Under the pieces are notes generated by a model. The model had not been told where the DNA came from. It made no database searches and was given only the letters and a program-made list of their open reading frames with translations. This document shows positions 52,869-62,400 of a DNA stretch of 64,000 nucleotides, piece by piece. The position numbers were made by a program, and so were the translations under genes. This stretch comes from an uncultured Eubacteriales bacterium (lineage in GTDB: Bacteria > Bacillota > Clostridia > Peptostreptococcales > Anaerovoracaceae), in the NCBI GenBank assembly GCA_900315485.1, contig OMZI01000001.1:1-64000 (forward strand). The letters are read 5' to 3'. Position 1 is the first letter of the stretch; each line of letters begins with the position of its first letter.

Positions 52869-53585
52869 CTACTTGCTGTAAAATACTATTAGTGTTTGCA
52901 AATCATTTATCAATCTGTCATATTTACGCCCTGCACGAAGCCAATTGGGATCTACAATCATATATGCAATAAGATGTATAATGATTACTATTACAATAAA
53001 AGTAAGGAAAAAGCTAAATTGATCTGTTAGTGGAATTCCATCTGTCGCGTGATCAAGAAATAATACTATCATCGGTATCACTAACACTATTACTGATTTT
53101 GAAAGGAATGCAAGGAAGTCATTCATCCAATTCGCATTTATTTTGCGATCCTTAATGAGCTCTATTAACATTTGAATTTTTTGAACATCTTCTTTGTCAC
53201 ACTCTTTTTTTGAAATCTTGTTATCTGCAAGTATTTTTTTTAATGATTCAATTTGCCTTAATCTTAATTCTTGTATTGTTGCAAATTCTCCTTTTGTTGA
53301 GTCTTGAAGATGCTTCTTTTCTTCTGAAGCATCAATCCTGTTAATATATTTTTGTGCGCATAATAAAGCAACTCTAATAAATCCTGCAGCAGGTATTTCT
53401 ATAAATGCTTTTTTTACCGGGTCCTCAATAAAAAAAGATGATACTACGATTATGATCGCTACAGTTATTACAACAATTAATGCTTTCTTCGCATTTTCTA
53501 TGCATTTCGGTTGTTTTTCTTTGTACCACTTATCATTGTTTTTACAACAGTTCCAGTAGTCTCTTAGAATTCGATCTAATTCCAT
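52869..53585 (-). CDS. Four-TM membrane protein with cytoplasmic coiled coil
   Basis: A 238 aa protein. It has an N-terminal charged region, a TM pair (about residues 33-50 and 57-75), a cytoplasmic helical segment rich in Lys/Glu/Gln (about 80-145), and two further TM helices (about 162-185 and 193-213). Cys residues near the start (YWNCCKNNDKWY). AT-rich codon use. No family recognised; the layout (SLATT-like: membrane helices around a coiled coil) is seen in some defence-associated proteins, but this is speculative. Confidence 0.55.
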   Translation of the reverse strand: MELDRILRDYWNCCKNNDKWYKEKQPKCIENAKKALIVVITVAIIIVVSSFFIEDPVKKAFIEIPAAGFIRVALLCAQKYINRIDASEEKKHLQDSTKGEFATIQELRLRQIESLKKILADNKISKKECDKEDVQKIQMLIELIKDRKINANWMNDFLAFLSKSVIVLVIPMIVLFLDHATDGIPLTDQFSFFLTFIVIVIIIHLIAYMIVDPNWLRAGRKYDRLINDLQTLIVFYSK

Positions 53586-53769
53586 TGTTTATCTTTTTTC
53601 GTGCAAAACATCCGGCGTCACACTTTTGGTGCCTTTGCTCTTTTTCAACTTCCTTACATGACCAGATAGATCTGATTAAACTATATATCTTCAGGTAGCA
53701 GGTTCTTAAGCAATTATATAGCTTTTGTAATTAAATCCATTTTTGCCCTTCCGGTAGATTTTAACCAAA

Positions 53770-53805
53770 AATCGAGGCACATATAGTAACTATATGTGCC
53801 CGATT
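53770..53805 (-). terminator. Terminator of the sortase gene
   Basis: Long stem AATCG(A)GGCACATATAGT / ACTATATGTGCCCGATT. On the minus strand it is followed by GATTTTTGG, so it ends the sortase transcript. The rest of the 383-bp gap 53586-53968 shows nothing else. Confidence 0.75.
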
Positions 53806-53968
53806 TGCGAGAGTACAAACTTTAGCAAAATTGATTCTTTCGTAAACTGACTACACAATGAAGAAACATTATGATGAAACAAATCACATAGAACGATAAA
53901 ACCATTGCACTATTAAAATACCAAATTCATACTAACTGCATACAAACGCATTATTTGTAGGATTTATT

Positions 53969-54787
53969 TCAGAAACGACCACCTAACCTCTTCCTGATAC
54001 ATAAAGCAATAACAACTACGAGCATCAAAAGCAGTGCGGCAGCAATTATGATCAATGCTTTTAAGTGATTCTGTTTCGTTTCCTGTGCTTCCACGTAAGG
54101 CACTCTATGTCCGCTGACCAGAAGCCGATGGGAATTCACACCATATGGTGTGCATGTCAACAGAGTCACCCTGTCATCATTGCTGTTTTCGAGGGAGCTC
54201 AAATCTTCCGGTTTTACGATTACAATACTGTCTACTTCATATGCCATAGTTTCATAAGCTACATTAATATAGAACTGATCACCCTTTACAATTCTATCAA
54301 TATCAGTAAACAGCTTTGCTGTTGGAAGGCCTCTGTGAGCTGCTAGTATGCAGTGAGTATTATCTCCGCCGACAGGCAGATGTGACCCTTGCAGATGACC
54401 ACATCCATGTGTAAGAATATCCTCGCTGGTCCCATGATATATTACAAGCCTGACATTTATTTTGGGAATCTGGATATAACCCATCGATCCATCACCAATC
54501 GGATTAAGTATATTCTGATAGTTGTTTTCTGGTGATCCGGAGTTCTTATATTCGAATGTATCTATTATTACTATAGACGGATGCTCCCTATTGTACGCTC
54601 TGGCTTCATCGATCATTGTCTGTGCTTCTACTTCTGAAAGACTGTCCATAACAGATTCGTACTCGCTTATGCTTCTATCATTCTTGTACTGATTGATTGC
54701 ATTGCACACGAAGGGATATCCCAGCAAGCACATCCCGGCTATTAGAAGTAAGAGTATTATTATTTTGAGCAGGTTTGTTTTTCGCAT
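53969..54787 (-). CDS. Class C sortase (copy 2)
   Basis: A 272 aa pilus-type transpeptidase. It has an N-terminal TM helix (about residues 7-28), a lid-region candidate IIDTFEYKN, catalytic His in LAAHRGLP (about 149), catalytic Cys in TLLTCTPYG (about 210), and Arg in HRLLVSGHR (about 220). A second TM helix at the C-terminus (about 243-264) is typical of class C. It would cross-link pilin subunits through their sorting signals. No clear RBS, and the DNA immediately upstream is non-homologous debris, so expression is uncertain. Confidence 0.9.
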   Translation of the reverse strand: MRKTNLLKIIILLLLIAGMCLLGYPFVCNAINQYKNDRSISEYESVMDSLSEVEAQTMIDEARAYNREHPSIVIIDTFEYKNSGSPENNYQNILNPIGDGSMGYIQIPKINVRLVIYHGTSEDILTHGCGHLQGSHLPVGGDNTHCILAAHRGLPTAKLFTDIDRIVKGDQFYINVAYETMAYEVDSIVIVKPEDLSSLENSNDDRVTLLTCTPYGVNSHRLLVSGHRVPYVEAQETKQNHLKALIIIAAALLLMLVVVIALCIRKRLGGRF

Positions 54788-54980
54788 AATTAAAAGGAAA
54801 CCGATTGATCAAATTAATGTCAAAGAAGCGATAAGGCAAGGAGAACTGCTGGTGACGGTCAAGCCGTTCGGATATCCTCCGCGTCAAGACATATATCTTT
54901 CTGATGTATCTGAGTTCAACGAACAAATTATTACAGATGATACAGTGAGCACTTCTAGTTGGCGGCTTGCTTCGGCCTGA
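54788..54980 (+). pseudogene. Possible 3' remnant of a plus-strand gene
   Basis: The frame directly abutting the sortase start encodes about 62 residues with natural composition (RKPIDQINVKEAIRQGELL and VTVKPFGYPPRQDIYLSDV near its start, ending SWRLASA and stop). It has no start codon of its own, its upstream part is antisense to the sortase, and I cannot name the family. It may be the tail of a gene cut by the insertion of the sortase segment. The remaining gap to 55184 shows no gene. Confidence 0.3.
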
Positions 54981-55184
54981 TATTTGCACCATAACTGTAT
55001 GTGATTAAGATTTCTACGTTAGGAGACTTCTCTTACACATTTCCTCGCCTGTCATATTTGAAATTCATCATCTATGCCGAGGGATTGATTACAACTCTAC
55101 TTTTCGCTGTGTAACGCTGCACTCAATTATCATCGTCTTCTTTTTCAAAGAGAAGATAACTTTGGAGAAGTGTTACATAGTGTT

Positions 55185-55781
55185 CTATAGTACTACAACT
55201 AAGTCGTATAAAGCATGTAAGGACATCGTATAATATGAGCAATTTGTTTTATTAGTAATATATCCGAAGACGAGTCCCAGAGGCGTACGGACCATACAAT
55301 TAACAATGAAACTTTCATTATTGTGTAATATAAAAGAGAAAATCATTGCACTTATCACTATAGATGCAACTTTTCCATATTTCTCAGATATCAGCTTTAG
55401 TATTACGACACGGCTCAAATACTCCTCGGAAATACCCACGGCAATATAATGAACTATGAGCGCTATGATTAGTGTTTTGCTTTCAACAGAGGTTCCTTTT
55501 ATAGCAAGAAGCATAACTATGGAGATCACAAACCCCGTTATCGAAATAATCGCACTTTTAAAATTATTATTATCACACTTTGTATTAATCTGAATGACTT
55601 TGGCGCAAAAAAACGGGAATATAAGTGTCGCCATTATCATCGGACAACTAGAATAGCACAGGAGTTGAAGAGCCTGATTTTCAAGTTTTACAAAAGAGAA
55701 CACGATCATCGACAATAGCATTACACAGGCCGACCCTACTGCTATGCCTATAGATGTTATAATTGGATAATCTGTTTTCAT
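55185..55781 (-). CDS. CPBP-family intramembrane protease (CAAX/Abi type)
   Basis: A 198 aa protein with about six TM helices. It has the glutamate motif EEYLSR (EExxxR, about residues 117-122) and a following FSFILHNNE with a His as second metal ligand, plus a late helix. Family members cleave membrane substrates or act in bacteriocin self-immunity. It lies between the two sortase genes, as is sometimes seen near surface-protein loci. RBS weak. Confidence 0.78.
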   Translation of the reverse strand: MKTDYPIITSIGIAVGSACVMLLSMIVFSFVKLENQALQLLCYSSCPMIMATLIFPFFCAKVIQINTKCDNNNFKSAIISITGFVISIVMLLAIKGTSVESKTLIIALIVHYIAVGISEEYLSRVVILKLISEKYGKVASIVISAMIFSFILHNNESFIVNCMVRTPLGLVFGYITNKTNCSYYTMSLHALYDLVVVL

Positions 55782-55874
55782 GTCGCTATAAGTCTTTATT
55801 TTGAAGCTTAAGAATTATCCATATTTGCAATATTATTAAATTCATTGACAGAAAAACCTTTGTTACAGTTGTTT

Positions 55875-56306
55875 TTATACATTTTTGCCTTCTTCTATCA
55901 AATTGTTACCTAGTACCGAAAAGAAAACTATGACGATACATCCCATGAATAAAGATGGAGCTATGCCTGATGTTCCCAGATCGCTAAAAGAGATAGATTC
56001 AGAATTAATCTTCTCTGTATTTTCAATTATTCTATTTACTATTTCGTTATCATGGTACACCGTAAAAAACACTATTACAGATTCAACAACAGAGGCGATG
56101 GATGCAAACAATGTAAAGCGTCTTTTATCCCATTCCCTATTTCTGACGAGTGCTGCGTTAAACAACCCGAATAAAAGGTTGGTAAGAATCCCTGCCCAAA
56201 GAATAAATATTATAAGGTTAGTTTTTGATGCGTAAATACGTAACAGCAGAATATTTACCAATATAAAGATTATTATTAAAAATAATGTCAGGTTTTTCTT
56301 TCGCAT
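55875..56306 (-). CDS. Four-TM membrane protein of unknown function
   Basis: A 143 aa protein with hydrophobic helices at about residues 7-23, 29-51, 63-85 and 117-134. A short polar loop between the last two helices includes NTEKINSESISFSDLG. RBS AAGGAG is good. No family recognised. 93 bp upstream of the CPBP gene and probably co-transcribed with it. Confidence 0.6.
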   Translation of the reverse strand: MRKKNLTLFLIIIFILVNILLLRIYASKTNLIIFILWAGILTNLLFGLFNAALVRNREWDKRRFTLFASIASVVESVIVFFTVYHDNEIVNRIIENTEKINSESISFSDLGTSGIAPSLFMGCIVIVFFSVLGNNLIEEGKNV

Positions 56307-56947
56307 TATTCAAATCTCCTTTGTATTAACCGATTGTAAATAAAAGAAACATCCAAATTGGCGAGTTCTAAACTAAACAATCAAAAAACATATTACGTCT
56401 GTCTAAGCACAATCTTCTGCCCCTGTTGTGTCAAGCATTTCTCCATACCTTTTATTACAATAACGACATCAGCATATGTCGCCTTATTTCAGTTCGTTTT
56501 ACTCACTAATATGTTAGCAATCAAAGGATAACGGATCACTAACGTTCTTTATTGTTTAGTTTGCTTTCCCCCTTCATGTAAAAATGATATATGAGAAAAG
56601 AATCCTTCCGGAAGCTGTTTTGTTGATGTTGTTCCGACGAACGGGAGAAAAGGGCTCCCTGCCAGATATCACTCCCAAAAGATTTATGCCATCCGGCTTC
56701 GCTTGCAGACGCGGTGTTAAGAAATATAATCTTCTTCTGATTATTGCTAAAAGCGTAAGCGCATAATAATACGGTGCCTTGAAGGCACCGTTCTGAGTTA
56801 GCTATAATTAATAAATTTTCGGCTACTTACCGCAGGTCTCCTGCCTGGACGCTGAACAGGGCATCACGTTCACTGTTTTTCTGTTCGCAACAGAACTTGG
56901 TGATTCCGGTGAATGATTCATCAGTGATGTCGGTACTCCAGCCTATA
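56307..56947. other. Gene-free 641 bp with hairpin and coding debris
   Basis: A perfect stem ACGGTGCCTT / AAGGCACCGT lies at 56771-56793 and may end the sortase C1 transcript. Between them, minus strand 56943-56827 reads an open stretch of about 38 codons ending DALFSVQAGDLR and stop, directly after the sortase stop in another frame; it looks like the 3' tail of a lost gene. TGTTGTGTCAAGC at 56431-56443 resembles half of the transposon-end repeat (12 of 20), too weak to call. Confidence 0.4.
56771..56793 (-). terminator. Hairpin after sortase C1
   Basis: Perfect 10-bp stem ACGGTGCCTT / AAGGCACCGT with no strong T-run. Confidence 0.5.
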
Positions 56948-57817
56948 TTATGAGTGGTTTCTTTTTTTTCTACTTTTTTTCCTTGATCTGCGCACGAGGA
57001 TTACCAAAATGATTGCTGTAGCAGATCCAATGAGCAGCATAAATATATGCTTTACTGGTATTCGATGGTGAACAGAAGAGCTTTTAGTTTTCTTATCTGT
57101 TGTTCTATGCCCTCTTACGAGCAGCCTATCGGTGTTCTTCCCATATGGAGTGCATGTTACTAAAGTAATCTGATCTTTTTCTTCTTCTATTCCAAGATCA
57201 GAACAATCTTCGGGTTTTACAGTTTTGATCTGATCAACCTCATATACAAGATGCTTTCCACATGTATATATGTAAACAAGGTCTCCCTTCTTCATAAGAT
57301 CAAGATCGGTGAACATTTTTGCGCTTGGCAGCCCTCTATGTGCAGTAATTACTGCATGAGTTCCTTCGCCTCCAACAGGCAGACTGCTTCCGAAAAGATG
57401 TCCCGCACCTTTTTCAAGCGTTTCTTTAGAAGTGTAATGATATATAGGCAATTTAACTTTAATTGAAGGGATTTCAATGCAAGCCATAATCCCATCATTC
57501 ATTTGGTTAAGAATTCCGTCATAAGTCTCATCATTGTGAATGCCTTCTCTCTCGGAAAAGGTGTCAGGAGGAGTCTCTCCAATCAAGGACTTATTATACT
57601 TATATGCTTTTTTTAAGTCCGCAGCATTTTCTGAGTTGTTTTTACTCTGAGCAGTTTTCATATATTCTGCAACTTTCTTATCAGCCTTATACTGATAAAT
57701 ATTGTTGCTAATAAATGGATACAAAAGAACAGACAGCCCTGTTATAAACAGGGCCGTAACTGCAATTGTTCTTTTTACCTGATATTTTCTCCTACGCATC
57801 TTCTCTTGCATTTTCAT
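56948..57817 (-). CDS. Class C sortase (copy 1)
   Basis: About 289 aa. It has a basic N-terminus, a TM helix (about residues 20-38 from this start), a lid-region candidate PPDTFSER, catalytic His in ITAHRGLPSA, catalytic Cys in TLVTCTPYG, and Arg in DRLLVRGHR. A C-terminal TM helix is followed by a basic KKSRKKR tail. The gene starts inside the end of the major pilin gene (overlap 20-60 bp depending on start: ATG at 57817, 57811 or 57799; 57850 is the open limit), so translation is coupled to the pilin. Expected to polymerise the adjacent LPSTG pilin. Confidence 0.92.
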   Translation of the reverse strand: MKMQEKMRRRKYQVKRTIAVTALFITGLSVLLYPFISNNIYQYKADKKVAEYMKTAQSKNNSENAADLKKAYKYNKSLIGETPPDTFSEREGIHNDETYDGILNQMNDGIMACIEIPSIKVKLPIYHYTSKETLEKGAGHLFGSSLPVGGEGTHAVITAHRGLPSAKMFTDLDLMKKGDLVYIYTCGKHLVYEVDQIKTVKPEDCSDLGIEEEKDQITLVTCTPYGKNTDRLLVRGHRTTDKKTKSSSVHHRIPVKHIFMLLIGSATAIILVILVRRSRKKSRKKRNHS

Positions 57818-59366
57818 TCTTCTTACTTCTTGTGTAGAGAAGTATTGCAAGGCAGATCAAGACAGCGCCTGTGATTATATAGAAGTAAATTCCGTCTCCG
57901 CCTGTGCTAGGAAGTACTCCTGCTTTATAGTTGTTGAAGAGAGATGTATTGGTATCGTCAGTAACAGTGATTTCTTCACCCTCATATGAACCGGTGTATG
58001 TGGTAGTATTCTGTCCGTTGATAGTAACAGAATATGAAGCAAGCGTACCATCTGCATTCAGTGTTGCTTCTATTTTTACCGGAACCTTTGTGCTGTTGGT
58101 CTTATATCCAGCTGGTGCCTTGGTTTCTACGAGATAGTATTCACCTGCATCAAGTCCGGTAAAGTTCATGAGACCTTCCCCATCAGTAGTTGCAGAACCA
58201 ACAGCGCTATCGTCGGATGTCTTATAGAGAGTAAACTCTGCTCCTGACAGCGGGCTGGATGTTGTTGTGCTGCTCTCCAATGTAATCAGCTCACCAGTTG
58301 TTGCATCTACTCCAACTTTCTTAATTTCTTTTCCGGTCTTATCTCCGAATACATTGCCATCGATATCGAATGTATACTTATAAGTAGTCTTATCCTTGTC
58401 CTCGGTAGTGTCCGGAGTGTTTGAATATTCTATCTCAGCTTTATTAGTATTCGCATCAAAACCACTTGTAGCATTCTCATTGAGTTTTGAATCATAAGTT
58501 ACCTTGATGTCTTTTGCCTGACCACTGAGCAAATAACTTTTAGCGAAAGAGATCGTGAAATTGTTGCCATTCTGGCTCAGAGTATACTCTGTATCCTCTG
58601 TCAGCTCGGTCTCACCTTCAAACACCTTGATATTTTCTGCCGGATCAAGTCCGCTGCTTAATGTATCGGAGATCTCGAACTTAAGCTTATCATTATCATA
58701 AAGTGCCGAATATGCCGGGATCGTGGTAGTTATCTCAAATGATACATCATCACCTACTGCAAGAGTGTCACCATTTGTTGTTCCATCGCCTGTAACGCTG
58801 CCATTCTCAGTCTTACCGGTGATTTTCTTATCGATTGTAGGCTTTGTGCTCTTAGCATATGCAGTCTCCTCACCTACCTGGAAGTTGCTGTCTGCACTGA
58901 TGGACCCGCCTTCAAGAGCCCCGTCGTCGTAGTAGTTAACGCTGATTATCATCGGATTGTAGACTAATGCATTATCTGTATCTTCAACAAGAACCAGATA
59001 CATTCCCGCTTCAAGTCCTTCCTTTGAATAACCGACAAAGTCAACTCCATCTACGGTCGTTGAATCTTCACCTGCATCCATAGTGATTGCAGTTAGTCCA
59101 GAGGTATCACCAGCCAATGCGGTGATCTCAGCAGCTGTTGGATTCAATGGATCTGCAATGCTGCCGTCCTTGACTGCAACCCACTCACCGGAAGCATTCT
59201 GCCCCACGATTTTGTAGGCCTTAACTGTAGCGCCTGCTTCGATGTTGTTTGCAGTGATCGTTCCGTTATTTCCTGCAAACGCAGAAACGGAAAGCGAACC
59301 TACAACAAGCATCACAGACACTATGATTCCTACGAATTTCTTTAATCTTGTTTTACTTGTGTTCAT
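57792..59366 (-). CDS. Major pilin (backbone), LPXTG-type with Cna-B domain
   Basis: A 524 aa secreted pilin subunit. It has a signal peptide (residues 1-31, cut after AFA), an N-terminal pilin domain, and a TKPTIDKKITGK segment that could supply the pilin lysine. A middle isopeptide-type domain follows. The C-terminal Cna-B domain (about 360-440) has GAEFTLYKT and the E-box YYLVETKAPAGY. The sorting signal is LPSTG (about 489), then TM helix and KKNENARED. RBS AGAAAGGA. It lies between the tip polyprotein (51 bp upstream) and its class C sortase (overlapping). Confidence 0.93.
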   Translation of the reverse strand: MNTSKTRLKKFVGIIVSVMLVVGSLSVSAFAGNNGTITANNIEAGATVKAYKIVGQNASGEWVAVKDGSIADPLNPTAAEITALAGDTSGLTAITMDAGEDSTTVDGVDFVGYSKEGLEAGMYLVLVEDTDNALVYNPMIISVNYYDDGALEGGSISADSNFQVGEETAYAKSTKPTIDKKITGKTENGSVTGDGTTNGDTLAVGDDVSFEITTTIPAYSALYDNDKLKFEISDTLSSGLDPAENIKVFEGETELTEDTEYTLSQNGNNFTISFAKSYLLSGQAKDIKVTYDSKLNENATSGFDANTNKAEIEYSNTPDTTEDKDKTTYKYTFDIDGNVFGDKTGKEIKKVGVDATTGELITLESSTTTSSPLSGAEFTLYKTSDDSAVGSATTDGEGLMNFTGLDAGEYYLVETKAPAGYKTNSTKVPVKIEATLNADGTLASYSVTINGQNTTTYTGSYEGEEITVTDDTNTSLFNNYKAGVLPSTGGDGIYFYIITGAVLICLAILLYTRSKKNENAREDA

Positions 59367-59416
59367 ATTTGTTGTTCCTTTCTAAAGTAATATTTGATTA
59401 TGTTTATTGGTTTTAC

Positions 59417-62400
59417 TTACTTATCCCTATATCTGTTCCTCCTCCTTTGCTGTAGATTAATAGTTAGCATCAAGGCAGCTGATGAAATTATCAGCAGCAG
59501 CCCTGCAGCTGCAAGATCATTTGTGTCACCAGTTTTCACCTTCCCAGTCTTTTCATTTTCAGTAGGCTTTTCTTTTTCAGGTGGCACAATTTCCTTACTG
59601 TTGACTGCTTTAGGCAGAGCAACAACGTTATATTGCCATTCGATACTGCCAGATTCATCTGCTATATCTGGCTGTGGTATCGAAGCCAGGAAGGGATCGG
59701 ATTGATAAATTCGATCTTCAATCTTGTAGTCAGTTACTTGTGCTATAAGATATAGCCCCGGGGTAAGATCTGTGTAAGCTATTTGTCCATTTGCATCAGA
59801 GTAGCCACGTATAGTACTAATATTTCGATCTTTCACCGCCCGGTAAAGGTTCTTTGCCATATTACTTGACTCACTGGCACTAAGTTCCTGCGGGAATTCT
59901 CCAAATGATGCAAACTCATCCGTGAAACTGTATTGAGCTACACTGTCTTCAACAACAAGATCTGCAATTTTACAAATTTCAATTTCCACACCGGATATGT
60001 TGCTCTCTCCACCAAATACACAATTTACTGTGAGTGTGAGCGGGGCTGCCTGCTCTATATCAGGTATATTGGTGTTATGAGTGGATGCATATGCATTCAT
60101 AGAATGAGCACCAACACTCATACTGGCCATGATCATTGTTAAGAGAAGGCTTGCAGCAACATGTCGTCCTCTGCGTCTTCGTCTTCCGGATCTACCCCTT
60201 CCATCTTTATTAATCAGGAGTAGAGCCAAGGTGATAAGGAATCCACCAACAAAGCAGAAGATATACGTACCCATTCCTCCTGTATTAGGGAGCTTGTACA
60301 AAGTCTTCTGATTAGTGATTGTTATATTTCCTTCCTGGATACCTTCGTTGTTCTCATATACAGGAGCTTCAAACCCATCTACAGTCGAAATCTCTTTGAC
60401 TGCATACTCATACTCATGATCTTTGTTTTCAGCCAGCTCGGCGTCATCACTCCGCCATTGTTTTCTCCAGCCATTGCCATTGTTGAGGGTAAAATCGATC
60501 TCACGAGTTGCTCCTGTGGTTTTGTTAGTTTGTATCAAAACACAATTGATTGAATCCGGCATGCCATTCTGCATTACATCTCCTGCGGCATTTTTCCAGA
60601 CTTTCTTTACCACGATTTCTCGTAATCGTACGTTTGATACAGTAACGTTCCCGCCAACAGTGCCATTTCCCGAATAGGATATTGAATAACCAGGAACAGG
60701 TTGTTCTTCTACGTAGTAGTAATATGTGACAGTTCCGTCTTCATTTGTTACCGGAAGGCCTTCCCATACATGTTTCCACTGATTGCTATCATCCAAAGTG
60801 ATAGGATCACCGAACGGGACTGCATCTTCAGGTTTTACAGTAGGTATTACCAGTTCTTCTCCTGGATCCGGATCTGGCGGTGCGATAACCGTTGTATCGA
60901 TTGAAAGTGTTTTGCTCACCAGCGGAGTTGAAGATTGATAATTCAAATATCCGATCAGCGTAATCTTGATATCAGTTTCTCTTGTTATGTTACTTATTTC
61001 ATATTCCGCATGAATCGGTGGGAATTGTCCCCATCTCCCTCCGATATAGCATTCCTGATTAGTTCTTCCGGAAACAGAACTCGGTTCAATTCTGCTGCCA
61101 TTGACAGTCACTGAATAGATGCCTGCCTGGTATCGATTCTGACCAGTCATTTTCAAAACATCTAGGTTAAGATGCAGGGAGCCTCCAGAAACCACAATCA
61201 AGTTTTTTGAAAGATCACCGGCTGTTAGATACGTGTTATCTTTGTTTGAACCGTTGGCCCTTCCAAAATACTGTGTCGTAATGCTCACTGGGATACTAGC
61301 TCCGCTTGACCCTCCTCCATGCTGTGGAGTTGCCGTTTCGCTGCGATACAGTTGTACTTGAACACTATCAGGAATGTTTTCAGTAAGAGGTGTACCATCT
61401 TCGTTGTACCATTTTTTCACAACTCCCACGCTAGTCTCTTCCGGCTTTTTATTCTTCACATTCATATTTACGGTTGTAGATCCATTTTGTGGTACAACCG
61501 CAAAACTCTCGTCTGTGTTGACTAACGATGCATTTCCATTGGCATCGAGCTTCAGAGCAATTACCTTGTCGCTGACCGAAGGATAAGTAGCCGGAGAACA
61601 AGTTTCTTTTAAGTAATATGTACGGTTTGCAAGCATTCCGTAACATTCAATAATTCCCTGTTCGTTTGTTGTAAAAACACTTTTTGCAGTTCCTGTACAA
61701 TTTTTATTGTCATAGAGCATTGCAGGAACTGTACATGCCTCATCAAGATAAACGGTAAACTCCGCACCTGGCAGAAGTGCTGTCTGTTCATCCGCATCAG
61801 TCTTCACGATTTTTATGTCATACCTTGGTGCAAGATTGAAATAAATAGAGCAATTTGACCAAGAGGAGCCTCTTTCAAGGTAATAGATTTTCAGTTTATG
61901 ATTTCCCGCGGATATGGACTTTAGTGTATTACGGTCAACACTCAGAAGTGTTTCATTCCCATTGTCATCCACAGTGTAGTATCTGATCTCGCCTGTTGAA
62001 AAATTGATGTCTCCGGCACATCTTTCATGTATTCCGCCAAGATCCAGCACCAACTTATCATCAACAAACACCCATACGTCATCATCTCCACTGAAGTAGA
62101 ACCGCATATCTTTTCCTGCGTGAGATTTATTGCAATTTCCTCCATTGCTTCCTACATTGTCAGGTAAAAAGAAATCAACAGTGGTTTTCATGCCAAACCA
62201 GTAGTCAGTCTGACCGCTTTTTTCATATACCGTTCCTTGCTCAAACGGCATAAAGCCCGGCCTTCGTTGATCATTGTCCCACCTGTTGTACTGTCGCTTT
62301 TGTCCCTGGATGTATTGTTGAGTGTTATAGACATAGAATCTTTGTTGGGACTGGTTGTAATCTGCTCCGTTATAATCGCTATCGTAGTAATAATATCCTT

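Noticed and set aside
56424-56443. Isolated copy of the transposon-end repeat
   Set aside because: Only 12 of 20 positions match and there is no second copy nearby.
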